A stretch of DNA of 64,000 nucleotides from Paramagnetospirillum magnetotacticum MS-1 (GTDB lineage Bacteria; Pseudomonadota; Alphaproteobacteria; Rhodospirillales; Magnetospirillaceae). The position numbers were made by a program, and so were the translations under genes. The stretch is taken from the NCBI RefSeq assembly GCF_000829825.1, contig NZ_JXSL01000009.1, positions 186,001 through 250,000 of the forward strand, read 5' to 3'. Below the pieces are notes generated by a model. It was not told where the DNA came from, made no database searches, and was given only the letters and a program-made list of their open reading frames with translations. Shown one piece after another: positions 37,900 through 47,547 of the stretch (position 1 is its first letter; the number at the start of each line of letters is the position of its first letter).

Positions 37900-39501
37900 A
37901 TGTCCACCGACTTTTCCTCCCTGCCATTGGCGGAACTGACCGACGATGGCGGCAAGCCCATCCGGGCCCGCCTGCTGGCCACCCATGACATCGCCCAGGC
38001 GGTAGCCGATGCGGTGCGCGCCAATTGGGCGGTGATGCCTGCGGGTGGATTGACCAGCGCCATCGGGTCCTACGACTATGCCGACGAGGAGATCGCGGGC
38101 TTTGGCGGCATCGTCGCCATCCGCCCCAAGGGTGCCCTGGCCGCCGAGAGAGTGGCCGACGACACGCCGCTTTCGGCGCTGAAGACTCATCAGATCGCCA
38201 TCGATTCCGGGAAGGGACTGGTTTCGGCCGGTGCGGGCCTTACCTTCACCCAGGTCAACGCCGCCCTGGCCGAAGCCATCGGCCCCAATGCCCGCGTCCT
38301 GGTGGATCTCACCAGCATCGGTTCGGCCTTCGTGGGCGGCGTGGTGGCCACCGGCGGCATGGGGCCGCTGCGCCTGTCGCCGCTCGGCACCCTGGATGCC
38401 GTCAGCCTTGCCGATGGCGGCGACGTGGCCCGCCTGGTCGAGGATGACACCCTGGCCGAGGTGCAGGGCATGCAAGGCTGGACCGGCATGGTGGCCGCCG
38501 CCCGCTTTCGCTTCTTCCTGGTTCCCTCCGGCGAGTTCGGGCTGGTTCTGCCGGTGCAGGGCTCGGACGTGGACACCATTGCCAGCCTGCTGGCCTGGCT
38601 GCGCCCCTGGACCCAGATCACCCTGCCCGCCGAGGCCGGGGGCCTTGTTGCCGGCGAGGGCGGCGACACGGTGCTGAACGGCATCGAACTGGTCAGCCGC
38701 GATTCCCTGGAAACCTTCATCGAGCATTCGGAAGAGCCTGCACGCTCCAAGGCGCAAGGCCTGCTGCAATCGTGCGAATATGCGGGCGCCGATATGCTGG
38801 CCTGCCTCACCGGCTGGTCCGAACTGTCCATCGACGATGTGCTGATGAGCCTTCTGGACCCCGAGACCGAGACCATCGGCGGCGTGATGATCGATTTCGG
38901 CGTGGGCTTCTCCTCGGGCGCCGAGATGGAGACCTTCCGCGCCATCCGCGAAGGCGCCCCCGATCTGGCCCGCACCAAGGCACGTGTTGTTCAACCCGGA
39001 AAATTGAAGCCGTGGAGTACCTCCACCGACATCAATATCGTCCTGCCCGCCGATACCGGAGCCATCGTCTCGGTGCTGGAGGCCTATGCCGATTACCGCT
39101 CGGCCATCCGCGTTCTGGCCCGTGAGTTGAAGGGCGCGGTGGAGGTGGAACTGTCGGCCTATGGCCATCTGTCTCCGGCAGGCATCGATCCGCACCACCG
39201 GGTCACCCTGTTCGCCCCCGAAGGCGCCGAAGCCGCCCTGGCCGGAGCCCGTCAGGCGGTGGCCGCCAACAAGCGCACCCTGATCCACGATCTGCTGTTC
39301 GCCGCCAAGAGCAACGGCCTCGTGGTGACCGGCGGGGAAAAAGGCGCGCCCTCCCTGGTGGAGATCGCGCGGGCCGCTGGCGGCGAGGGACGCCTGCCCG
39401 AGGGACTGAAATCAGCCTTCGCCCGGACCCGCGCCGTCGTCATGGCCGCGCCCGCCCATTTCAACTTCCGCGCGCCAGCCGAACTGCGGACCGAGGACTG
39501 A
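37900..39501 (+). CDS. FAD-binding oxidoreductase (VAO/PCMH type, GlcD-like)
   Basis: The protein has 533 residues. The N-terminal third fits the FAD_binding_4 domain: PAGGLTSAIGSYDY, VSAGAGLTFTQVNAAL, and the conserved DLTSIGSAFVGGVVATGGMG, where the FAD pyrophosphate binds. The C-terminal part resembles the substrate cap of D-lactate/glycolate-type dehydrogenases but is divergent, and I saw no clear Fe-S cysteines. The ATG at 37900 was chosen over a TTG two codons earlier. It is monocistronic and convergent with the histidine kinase gene (adjacent stops). Substrate unknown; a 2-hydroxyacid is a guess. Confidence 0.82.
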   Translation: MSTDFSSLPLAELTDDGGKPIRARLLATHDIAQAVADAVRANWAVMPAGGLTSAIGSYDYADEEIAGFGGIVAIRPKGALAAERVADDTPLSALKTHQIAIDSGKGLVSAGAGLTFTQVNAALAEAIGPNARVLVDLTSIGSAFVGGVVATGGMGPLRLSPLGTLDAVSLADGGDVARLVEDDTLAEVQGMQGWTGMVAAARFRFFLVPSGEFGLVLPVQGSDVDTIASLLAWLRPWTQITLPAEAGGLVAGEGGDTVLNGIELVSRDSLETFIEHSEEPARSKAQGLLQSCEYAGADMLACLTGWSELSIDDVLMSLLDPETETIGGVMIDFGVGFSSGAEMETFRAIREGAPDLARTKARVVQPGKLKPWSTSTDINIVLPADTGAIVSVLEAYADYRSAIRVLARELKGAVEVELSAYGHLSPAGIDPHHRVTLFAPEGAEAALAGARQAVAANKRTLIHDLLFAAKSNGLVVTGGEKGAPSLVEIARAAGGEGRLPEGLKSAFARTRAVVMAAPAHFNFRAPAELRTED

Positions 39502-41304
39502 TCACACCACCTCGGGCTGCGCCTTGGTGGGCAGCCAGATGTGGACCGTGGTGCCCTTGCCGGGCTCGGAATCCAGCCATAACCGCCCGCCGTGGATCTT
39601 CGCCACTTTCAGGGCCGAGGCCAGACCCAGTCCGGCCCCAGGGAAGGTGGAGCGCGAATGCAGGCGCGAGAAGGGCCGGATGATGGTCTGCAGATATTGC
39701 GGATCGATGCCGATGCCGTTATCGCTGATATCGATGCGCCAGCCCTCTTCCTCGGCCTGGGCGGTGATGTTCACCTGGGGCGGGACGTCGGGACGGACGA
39801 ACTTGATGGCATTGCTGATCAGGTTCTCGAAGAGAATGAACAGCAGCACCGGATCGGCCTGGACCACCGGCATCTCGCCCACCCTGAACTGGGGCGGGTT
39901 GGCCGTGGACATGGCGGTGCAGTCGGCGATGGCCTGATCCACCACCCGGCGGCAATCCACCGGGGCGAAGGCGGTCATGGGGCGGTTGGAGCGGGTGTAG
40001 TCCACCAGTCCCTTGACCAGCAGGCTGAGCTGGTTGGCGCCTTCGCGGATGAAGGTCATGCTGCTTTGCGCCCGTTCGGGCATCTCGCCGCCGAATTCGC
40101 GGTCCAGGCGCTGGGTATAGGCCAGGATATAGCGGATGGGTTCCTGTAGATCATGGGAGGCGGCGAACAGCATGCGCTCCAGTTCGCCCTTGGCCTCCAC
40201 CGCCAGATCGGAACTGTGCTTTTGCACCGAGATGTCGCGGATGGACGAGCGCGTGCCCAGGGGCGCGCCCTCTCCGTCGAAGATGGGCTGCCACGACATG
40301 GCCACCCACAAGATATCGCCCTGCTTGTTCTGGATGCGGAACTCCATGTCCTGGCCAGACTGCCCGTTCTGGGCGCTGGCCAGAACGCTGCTGACCTGAG
40401 GGCGGTCGTCCCCGACCACCATGGGCAGGGGAAAACCTTCCATCTCGTGGCATTCCGCGACGCTGTAGCCGGTAATGCGCTCCACCGCCGGATTGACCCA
40501 GCGCAGATGGCCCTCGGTATCGAACCAATTCTCCCAGGCATAGGTGAAATCGGCGATGGCGCGGAACCGTTTCTGGCTTTCATCCAGATCCTGGATGCGG
40601 CTTTCCACCGCGACGGACATGGTGTTGAAAGCCTGGGTGAGTACGGCGATCTCATCCTTGCCTTCCATCTTGAGACGGATGGAAAAATCACCCCCGGCCA
40701 CCTTGAGCGATGCCCGTGCCAGCATGTCGAGATGACGGGTCAGCCAATAGCCGATGGCGGCCAGCAAGGTGACGGTCAGAACCACCTCGACCACGGCGAT
40801 GCCCAGGCTTTGATGCAGCAATTCGCGCCGCGCCGTGCCCAGAAAGCGGGTATCAAGGCCGTAGCGCGCCTCGCCATAGCGCTGCCCCAGGAAGACGACG
40901 TCGAAGGCGCCCCGATACTCGTCCAGTTCCGGCGAAAGGACTTTCTCAGCCGAGGGCAAGGGACCGTTGCCATCATGTCCCCAGGCCGCCACCACCTTAC
41001 CCGCCGCATTGGTCACCACCATATAGGTGATGCCCTTGGAAGCTCCCCATCCCTCGATGATGCTTTGCAGCGCGGCATAATCGCGTTCGGCCAACTGCCC
41101 GGCCAGGGTGATGTTGTACGAGGACTCCTGCGCCTGAAGACGCAATTGGGTGCTGTCGGACAGATGTGTCTGGATCAGCCGCACGCTGTTGGTCACCAGC
41201 AGGGTCAGCATGATCAGCTCGACCAGGACGCTGAACGCCAGCAGGCGAAGCCGCAGCGAATTGACCGGCCGGACCGATGGAGGGCGCGCATAACCGAAAC
41301 TCAA
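39502..41304 (-). CDS. HAMP-PAS sensor histidine kinase coupled to a PhnD-like binding protein
   Basis: The protein has 600 residues. TM1 lies near 18-38, a ~125-residue periplasmic region follows, and TM2 is near 165-190. HAMP (190-240) and PAS (255-375) domains come next. The phospho-histidine is H384 (SHDLQEPIR), and the ATPase domain shows NLISNAIKF, DNGIGID and GAGLGLA. The start is TTG with AGGAG at 8 bases and overlaps the stop of the binding-protein gene by 4 bases. This coupling implies the binding protein presents a ligand to the kinase sensor domain (inference). There is no response regulator nearby. Confidence 0.9.
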   Translation of the reverse strand: MSFGYARPPSVRPVNSLRLRLLAFSVLVELIMLTLLVTNSVRLIQTHLSDSTQLRLQAQESSYNITLAGQLAERDYAALQSIIEGWGASKGITYMVVTNAAGKVVAAWGHDGNGPLPSAEKVLSPELDEYRGAFDVVFLGQRYGEARYGLDTRFLGTARRELLHQSLGIAVVEVVLTVTLLAAIGYWLTRHLDMLARASLKVAGGDFSIRLKMEGKDEIAVLTQAFNTMSVAVESRIQDLDESQKRFRAIADFTYAWENWFDTEGHLRWVNPAVERITGYSVAECHEMEGFPLPMVVGDDRPQVSSVLASAQNGQSGQDMEFRIQNKQGDILWVAMSWQPIFDGEGAPLGTRSSIRDISVQKHSSDLAVEAKGELERMLFAASHDLQEPIRYILAYTQRLDREFGGEMPERAQSSMTFIREGANQLSLLVKGLVDYTRSNRPMTAFAPVDCRRVVDQAIADCTAMSTANPPQFRVGEMPVVQADPVLLFILFENLISNAIKFVRPDVPPQVNITAQAEEEGWRIDISDNGIGIDPQYLQTIIRPFSRLHSRSTFPGAGLGLASALKVAKIHGGRLWLDSEPGKGTTVHIWLPTKAQPEVV

Positions 41305-42185
41305 TTCCCACTCCTGCCGTTGGTGGCGGGGCTGTTGCCCGCCCTCATCACCATTTGGGCGTAGGGCCGCGCCTGTTCCATATCGGCGGGAGTAACGGGC
41401 ACAAGTCCCTTGAAGCCACCGGCCTTAAAGAAAGCCCGCCCCTTCTCGGTCGCGCCAAAATCGCCAAGCGCTTCGCGGATCACGCCGATGGTCTCTTGCC
41501 CCAGCCGGGGATGGGCCAGGATGAACTGATGGGGAATGCGCAGACGGCTGGCGAAGGACACGACTTTCTCTCGCTGATCCTCGGGAAGCTGCTGCAACAC
41601 CGACGCAGAACTGATGGCCGCATCGGCGTCGCCGATGGCCACGGCCCGAACCGCGGTGGAATGGCTTGAAACCTCGTTCAGTTCATAGTCCACCCCGGCA
41701 AGCATGCCATAATCGACCATCATCCAGGTTTCCGCCACCACCGACAGGGCGGCCAGTCGGTCAGCGGTCAAGACTCGCTTGCCGCGCAGATGCCGCGCCT
41801 CGCGCAGGGCACTCTCCTTGGTCACCACGATCAGAGGGGTCAGCTCCTGTTGATAGCGTAACATCGCCACATAGCCGCGATCCGTCGCGATCACCCCGAA
41901 ATGGGGGGCGGCCACCAGCATGTCGAACTCGACGGCGGCAATATCGTCCAAGTAAGAATGAAAGTTGCCCGAAGTATACAGCTCAACCGGACGGCCCAGG
42001 GCCTGTTGCAGATGCTGGCGCAGGGGATCGTAGAGCTTGAGAAGGCTCAGCGTGGCGACGGTGGGCAGCAACCCGATGCGGATGGGCGTCGCCGCAGCCC
42101 CGTCCGCGGCCCCCGCCCGCATGGGCGCCACCAGCAGAAGTATCGCGAGAAGCCTGACGATGAATCGAAGCGAACCCTGGATCAT
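41301..42185 (-). CDS. PhnD-like periplasmic binding protein
   Basis: The protein has 294 residues with a signal peptide (1-26, ending RAGA). Mature motifs fit the phosphate/phosphonate-binding PhnD group: IRIGLLPTVATLSLLKLYDPLRQHL, the YLDDIAAVEFDMLVAAPHFG loop and a GDADAAISSASVL segment. There are no ABC permease or ATPase genes. Instead the stop overlaps the start of a histidine kinase, which fits PhnD-like domains used as sensors (known for kinases with fused or neighbouring domains). The ATG at 42185 has GGGGAG upstream; an earlier TTG is possible. The ligand is unknown. Confidence 0.85.
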   Translation of the reverse strand: MIQGSLRFIVRLLAILLLVAPMRAGAADGAAATPIRIGLLPTVATLSLLKLYDPLRQHLQQALGRPVELYTSGNFHSYLDDIAAVEFDMLVAAPHFGVIATDRGYVAMLRYQQELTPLIVVTKESALREARHLRGKRVLTADRLAALSVVAETWMMVDYGMLAGVDYELNEVSSHSTAVRAVAIGDADAAISSASVLQQLPEDQREKVVSFASRLRIPHQFILAHPRLGQETIGVIREALGDFGATEKGRAFFKAGGFKGLVPVTPADMEQARPYAQMVMRAGNSPATNGRSGN

Positions 42186-42388
42186 CTTGCTCCCCAACCC
42201 AAGGCCTCAACCATAGCATTCCCGCCCGACCCGGCAAACCAATTGAACGCTGGCGCCGAAACTTGGCTCGCGAAAACCTCCTGCGGCGCATGCCAACCAA
42301 GGCATACCAGACTCATGGTATAGGAGAGAATATTTGCCCTACAGACATAAACTATTAAAATCTCAAGGTTAGTGTGTAGTATGGGTTC

Positions 42389-42418
42389 ATCCTCCCTGAT
42401 GGGACTTTCCGGGAGGAT
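42389..42418 (+). promoter_or_regulatory. Hairpin in the leader of the 832-residue protein
   Basis: ATCCTCCC (42389-42396) and GGGAGGAT (42411-42418) form a perfect 8-bp stem with a 14-base loop, 45 bases before the start codon. The right arm GGGAGGA resembles a ribosome site and would be masked by pairing, but it is far from the annotated ATG. Possible regulatory RNA structure or operator. Confidence 0.35.
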
Positions 42419-42463
42419 TGAGGCCGATGGGGTTCTGACTGCCTCCTCTCGGATTGTTGAAGT

Positions 42464-44962
42464 ATGAAGGTTAAGGGCGGGCGAAAGGGTAAGTATTCCA
42501 CTAAGCGCATGGCTTTGATGCCGCGCTGGGGGAAAGCTCGTCCTGGTTCCGGCGCGCATCACCACCTTGGCCTGTTTGAACGTCTGGCTCTGCGGGCCGT
42601 TCGGCGGCGCGAGCGCGCCAAGACCGAAGCAATCGCGGAAACTTCGCATGCACCGCTCCACCACGCTTCGGCCGTCTCCTCACCGCCGCTGGCGGAACGT
42701 CTGAGCGCCTGGTCGAGAAACGCCCTGCGCGGGTCGTCGCGTGTTCTTTCCGCCGTTTCAAGCCGGATCACGGATGCCCTACCCCAATCGGGCCCCCTGT
42801 CATCGGTCAGCCGCGCCCTGGCGGCCCCCTTCAGCGGCCTGCTGAACGGTTTCCGTGCGGCCTTTGCCCCGGTGACCGCCGAGGGCGACCGCGCTGGCGG
42901 CACCTCCGCCTCCCACGCCCCCCCGCGACAGGCTGCCGCCCCCGCCAGCGCAGCCATGTCCGAGGAAAGGGCCTATTCCATCATCTCCAGGGCTCTGGCG
43001 GAGATTCCCGACAAGGGTGATCCGAGCCTTCCTCCCGACGTGCAGCTTTTGGCCACCCTGCTGTCGGACCCGCCGCCCCGGGACGACTTCAAGGCGTCCG
43101 ATCTGGTGCGCGACTGCTTCGCCGCCCAAGGTGTCAGCGGGCTGCAAAGCCGCCCCCTGCTGGGCGTCGCCATCCATCTGACCCGGCAATTCGGCTTGCC
43201 CACCCGCCTGCCCCTGGCCTCGGACCGGGCCTGGCGCATGCTCGACCCGGTCACCTTCGAAGACGAAATGGCGGCGCAGCTGGCCGCCATCCGCGCCTTC
43301 ATCTCCGACTGGCAGAAGACCCAGCAGACCTTCCTGGTCCTTGAATTCGCCGAAATCGAACTGATCGAATGGCTGTTCGAATGCCTGCATCCGGCCCGGC
43401 ATTCAGACCTGCTATTCGAAGTCATGAACTTCAAGGTTCTGTCCAACCGCCGCCAGGGCATCCTGCGGCGCATTCCCCACCGGGTCCGCAAATTCGTCAA
43501 GGATTCGGGCGAAGGGCACGAGGCCGTTCTTTACGCGGCCGGTGCCCACGCCTATCTGAACCGTCTGGTGACCACCCACGGCTTCACCCCCATCGTCGAT
43601 ACCGCCACCCTCGGTCTGGAGGAAGTGGAGAAGGTCCTCGAGAAGCTCAAGCCGCCGCCCGCCCTTCCCGGCCCCGGCCAGGCTGGCGACGCCCAGGCCC
43701 TGGCCCGCATCACCCCGGTCAAGATGCCAGCCTCGGAACTGGCGGACAGGGCCATCGCCGCCGCCCAGCAGGCAACCGCCGCCGCCCCGGCTCCCGTGTC
43801 TGCACCCGTGGCGCCCGTTGCCCCTGTTGCGCCCGTTGCGCCGCAGCAATTGTCGTCCCAGCCGCTGCCGCCGCGCCCCCAAACCGCCGCCCCCGTCCTG
43901 GCGCCCGTCGGCCAGGCGCCCATCAGCCAGGCTCCGGTTATCAAGGTTCCTGTAGCCCAGGTTCCGGCGGCGCAGGCTTCGCTTCCCGTTCCGCAACCGG
44001 CGCAGGGCGTCCGCCCCGCCACCACCCGCCTGCAGGCCAAGCATATCCGCGCCGGAGCCGAACTGACCATTCCGTCGCGTTCGTCAGGGCGCATCCCCCT
44101 TGGCCGCATGTTCTCCACCGGCGACAGGGCCGACGCGCCGATTCCCTCCATCTCGGTCCAGAGCGAGCAGACCGGCCCCCGTGGCCGTCCGTCCCAGCTG
44201 CCCGCCCCCATCAATGCCGTCATCCCGGCCAGCCTGCCCCATCTGGCCCTGCCTGCCCCCGCGGCGGTGTCGGGGTCTGTCGCGCCGCAACCGGCCAAGG
44301 CGGTGACCGGCCGGATCAATATGGCTCTGCCGGGCCGCCCTGCCCCCGCGGCGCAGGCTCCGACGGCGCTGGCCCCCTCCGCGCAGGCCCCAGTTGCACA
44401 GGCCCCAGTTGCGCAGGCCCCGGCGGCGACCGTGGCGCCCGCGCCCGCCGTCCAGGCGCTGGCTCCCGCCAAACCGGTCCCCAGGGTCGCCGTTCTCAAA
44501 CCGGCAGCGCCCGTGCAGGCCGTCTCCCCGGTTCCGCCCGTCCTGGCCGAAACCGCCCCCACGACAGCACGCGGCGACAACATCACCAAGCTGACCATGG
44601 TGCAGAAGCGGCGCCTGCCCATCACCCAGGCCCTGAAGCGTCAGGCGGTGATGCGGGTTCTGCGGGGCGAGGACGCCGAAGCCATCGCGTCCTCCATCGG
44701 CATCAGCCGCACCAAGCTGGACGATTGGGTCGATAAATTCGTGGCCGCTGGCGCCGGTGCCCTGACCGCCAGCCGCAAGCGCAAGGCCGAGGAGCTTACC
44801 GTCGACACCCTGCGCACAAAGCTGGCCGAGGTCCTGGCCACGGCCCAGCTGATCGAACAGGTTATGGAGGCCTCGCTGCCCCGCCGCCCCCTGGCTCTGG
44901 CCGCACCCCAGGAGCCCACCACCGAAGCGCCGCCGCGCCGTCCGCGCAATAAGCGGGGCTGA
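42464..44962 (+). CDS. Unknown Pro/Ala-rich protein with C-terminal helix-turn-helix domain
   Basis: The protein has 832 residues and no signal peptide. In order: basic N-terminus (1-60), Ser/Ala-rich region (60-160), a helical folded domain (about 165-400, with Trp/Phe-rich LEFAEIELIEWLFECL), a ~310-residue disordered Pro/Ala/Val/Gln linker (410-720) with VAP and QAPVA runs, and a C-terminal helix-turn-helix (about 735-780: VLRGEDAEAIASSIGISRTKLDDWV) followed by a coiled helix. The HTH resembles transposase-type or DUF1153-like domains, but no catalytic domain is present. It lies 203 bases upstream of nifA on the same strand. No function can be assigned; DNA binding is inferred from the HTH. 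Confidence 0.8.
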   Translation: MKVKGGRKGKYSTKRMALMPRWGKARPGSGAHHHLGLFERLALRAVRRRERAKTEAIAETSHAPLHHASAVSSPPLAERLSAWSRNALRGSSRVLSAVSSRITDALPQSGPLSSVSRALAAPFSGLLNGFRAAFAPVTAEGDRAGGTSASHAPPRQAAAPASAAMSEERAYSIISRALAEIPDKGDPSLPPDVQLLATLLSDPPPRDDFKASDLVRDCFAAQGVSGLQSRPLLGVAIHLTRQFGLPTRLPLASDRAWRMLDPVTFEDEMAAQLAAIRAFISDWQKTQQTFLVLEFAEIELIEWLFECLHPARHSDLLFEVMNFKVLSNRRQGILRRIPHRVRKFVKDSGEGHEAVLYAAGAHAYLNRLVTTHGFTPIVDTATLGLEEVEKVLEKLKPPPALPGPGQAGDAQALARITPVKMPASELADRAIAAAQQATAAAPAPVSAPVAPVAPVAPVAPQQLSSQPLPPRPQTAAPVLAPVGQAPISQAPVIKVPVAQVPAAQASLPVPQPAQGVRPATTRLQAKHIRAGAELTIPSRSSGRIPLGRMFSTGDRADAPIPSISVQSEQTGPRGRPSQLPAPINAVIPASLPHLALPAPAAVSGSVAPQPAKAVTGRINMALPGRPAPAAQAPTALAPSAQAPVAQAPVAQAPAATVAPAPAVQALAPAKPVPRVAVLKPAAPVQAVSPVPPVLAETAPTTARGDNITKLTMVQKRRLPITQALKRQAVMRVLRGEDAEAIASSIGISRTKLDDWVDKFVAAGAGALTASRKRKAEELTVDTLRTKLAEVLATAQLIEQVMEASLPRRPLALAAPQEPTTEAPPRRPRNKRG

Positions 44963-45164
44963 TTTTCTTGTCCCATCCCGGTAAAAAGGGCCTCGGCCAA
45001 GGCCTTGCGGGCAGCCATGCGTCATCCTACCCACATGGCATGCCAAGCGGGTGTGGACGGACGGGCGGTAATGGAATAAGAATTATGCACAACATCAAGA
45101 AACGGCGGGGGGATCGGGGCGCTGCGGCTCGTTCGCGGCGCTATCTCCGTGTAAAGGTCAACCG

Positions 45165-46882
<1,718 letters not shown>

Positions 46883-46886
<4 letters not shown>

Positions 46887-47452
46887 GCGGTCCCGGTCTG
46901 CTGCCCTTCCGCCTGACCATCTGCGGCATCGACGAACTGCCCGACCATGCGGCGGCTGGGGTCAGCCATGTGGTGACCATTCTCGATCCCCAATGGCCGG
47001 ACCCCGAGCATTTCGCTCTCTATCCGCCCCACAGCCGCACCATCTGGCGCTTCCACGACATCGTCAATCCGCAGGAGGGTCAGGCTCACCCCACCATGCG
47101 CGACGTCGAAGCCATCCTGGATTACGGCACGGCGCTGAAGACGGAAACTGTGGAGCATCTGCTGATCCACTGCCACATGGGCATCTCGCGCTCCACCGCC
47201 ACGGCCATCATCCTGATGGCCCAGCACAATCCGGGGCGAGAGGCCGAGGCCTTCACCCATCTGAAGGCCATCCGCCCGTTCTCCTGGCCCAATTCACGCA
47301 TGGTGCGCATGGCCGACGATCAGTTGAAGCGCAAGGGGGCCCTGGTCGATGCCATGCGCCTGCACCATCACGGCGTGGCAAGGCGCCATCCCGACAAGAT
47401 GGCTTATCTGAGGACCAGCGAGCGAGCGGCGGAAGTCCCACCCGAGGAATGA
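46883..47452 (+). CDS. Tyrosine/dual-specificity phosphatase-like protein downstream of nifA
   Basis: The protein has 189 residues. The catalytic loop HCHMGISR (C97, R103) matches HCx5R of cysteine phosphatases, and D59 in FHDI is a candidate general acid. Start GTG and the nifA stop overlap (GTGA), so the two genes are translationally coupled. Coupling suggests a role in nitrogen-fixation signalling, such as dephosphorylating a regulator or small molecule, but this is inference. The ~190-residue size fits bacterial PTPs of unknown substrate. No signal peptide: cytoplasmic. Confidence 0.85.
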
Positions 47453-47507
47453 GGTCCGGCGCCTCATCGCGCCGCCATGGCCTTAACCGAATCGTTAAGG
47501 CACTATT

Positions 47508-47542
47508 GGATATTATCCCCAGCCAAGCTGAGGGCAATATCC
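47508..47542 (+). promoter_or_regulatory. Stem-loop just before the GGDEF/EAL gene
   Basis: GGATATT (47508-47514) and AATATCC (47536-47542) form a 7-bp stem, extended after a short internal loop by CCC/GGG. It ends 5 bases before the ATG at 47548, so it can fold over the ribosome-binding region and may control translation. Upstream TTAAC-N6-GTTAA (about 47483-47498) is a further small palindrome. Confidence 0.35.
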
Positions 47543-47547
47543 AAACG

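Noticed and set aside
44963-45164. Sigma54 (-24/-12) promoter before nifA
   Set aside because: TGGCATGCCA near 45037 has the GG but no correctly spaced TGC element, so no sigma54 promoter can be supported.
46993-47547. N-terminal extension of the GGDEF/EAL protein
   Set aside because: It runs through the phosphatase gene in another frame, and the family start lies at the hydrophobic segment after 47548.
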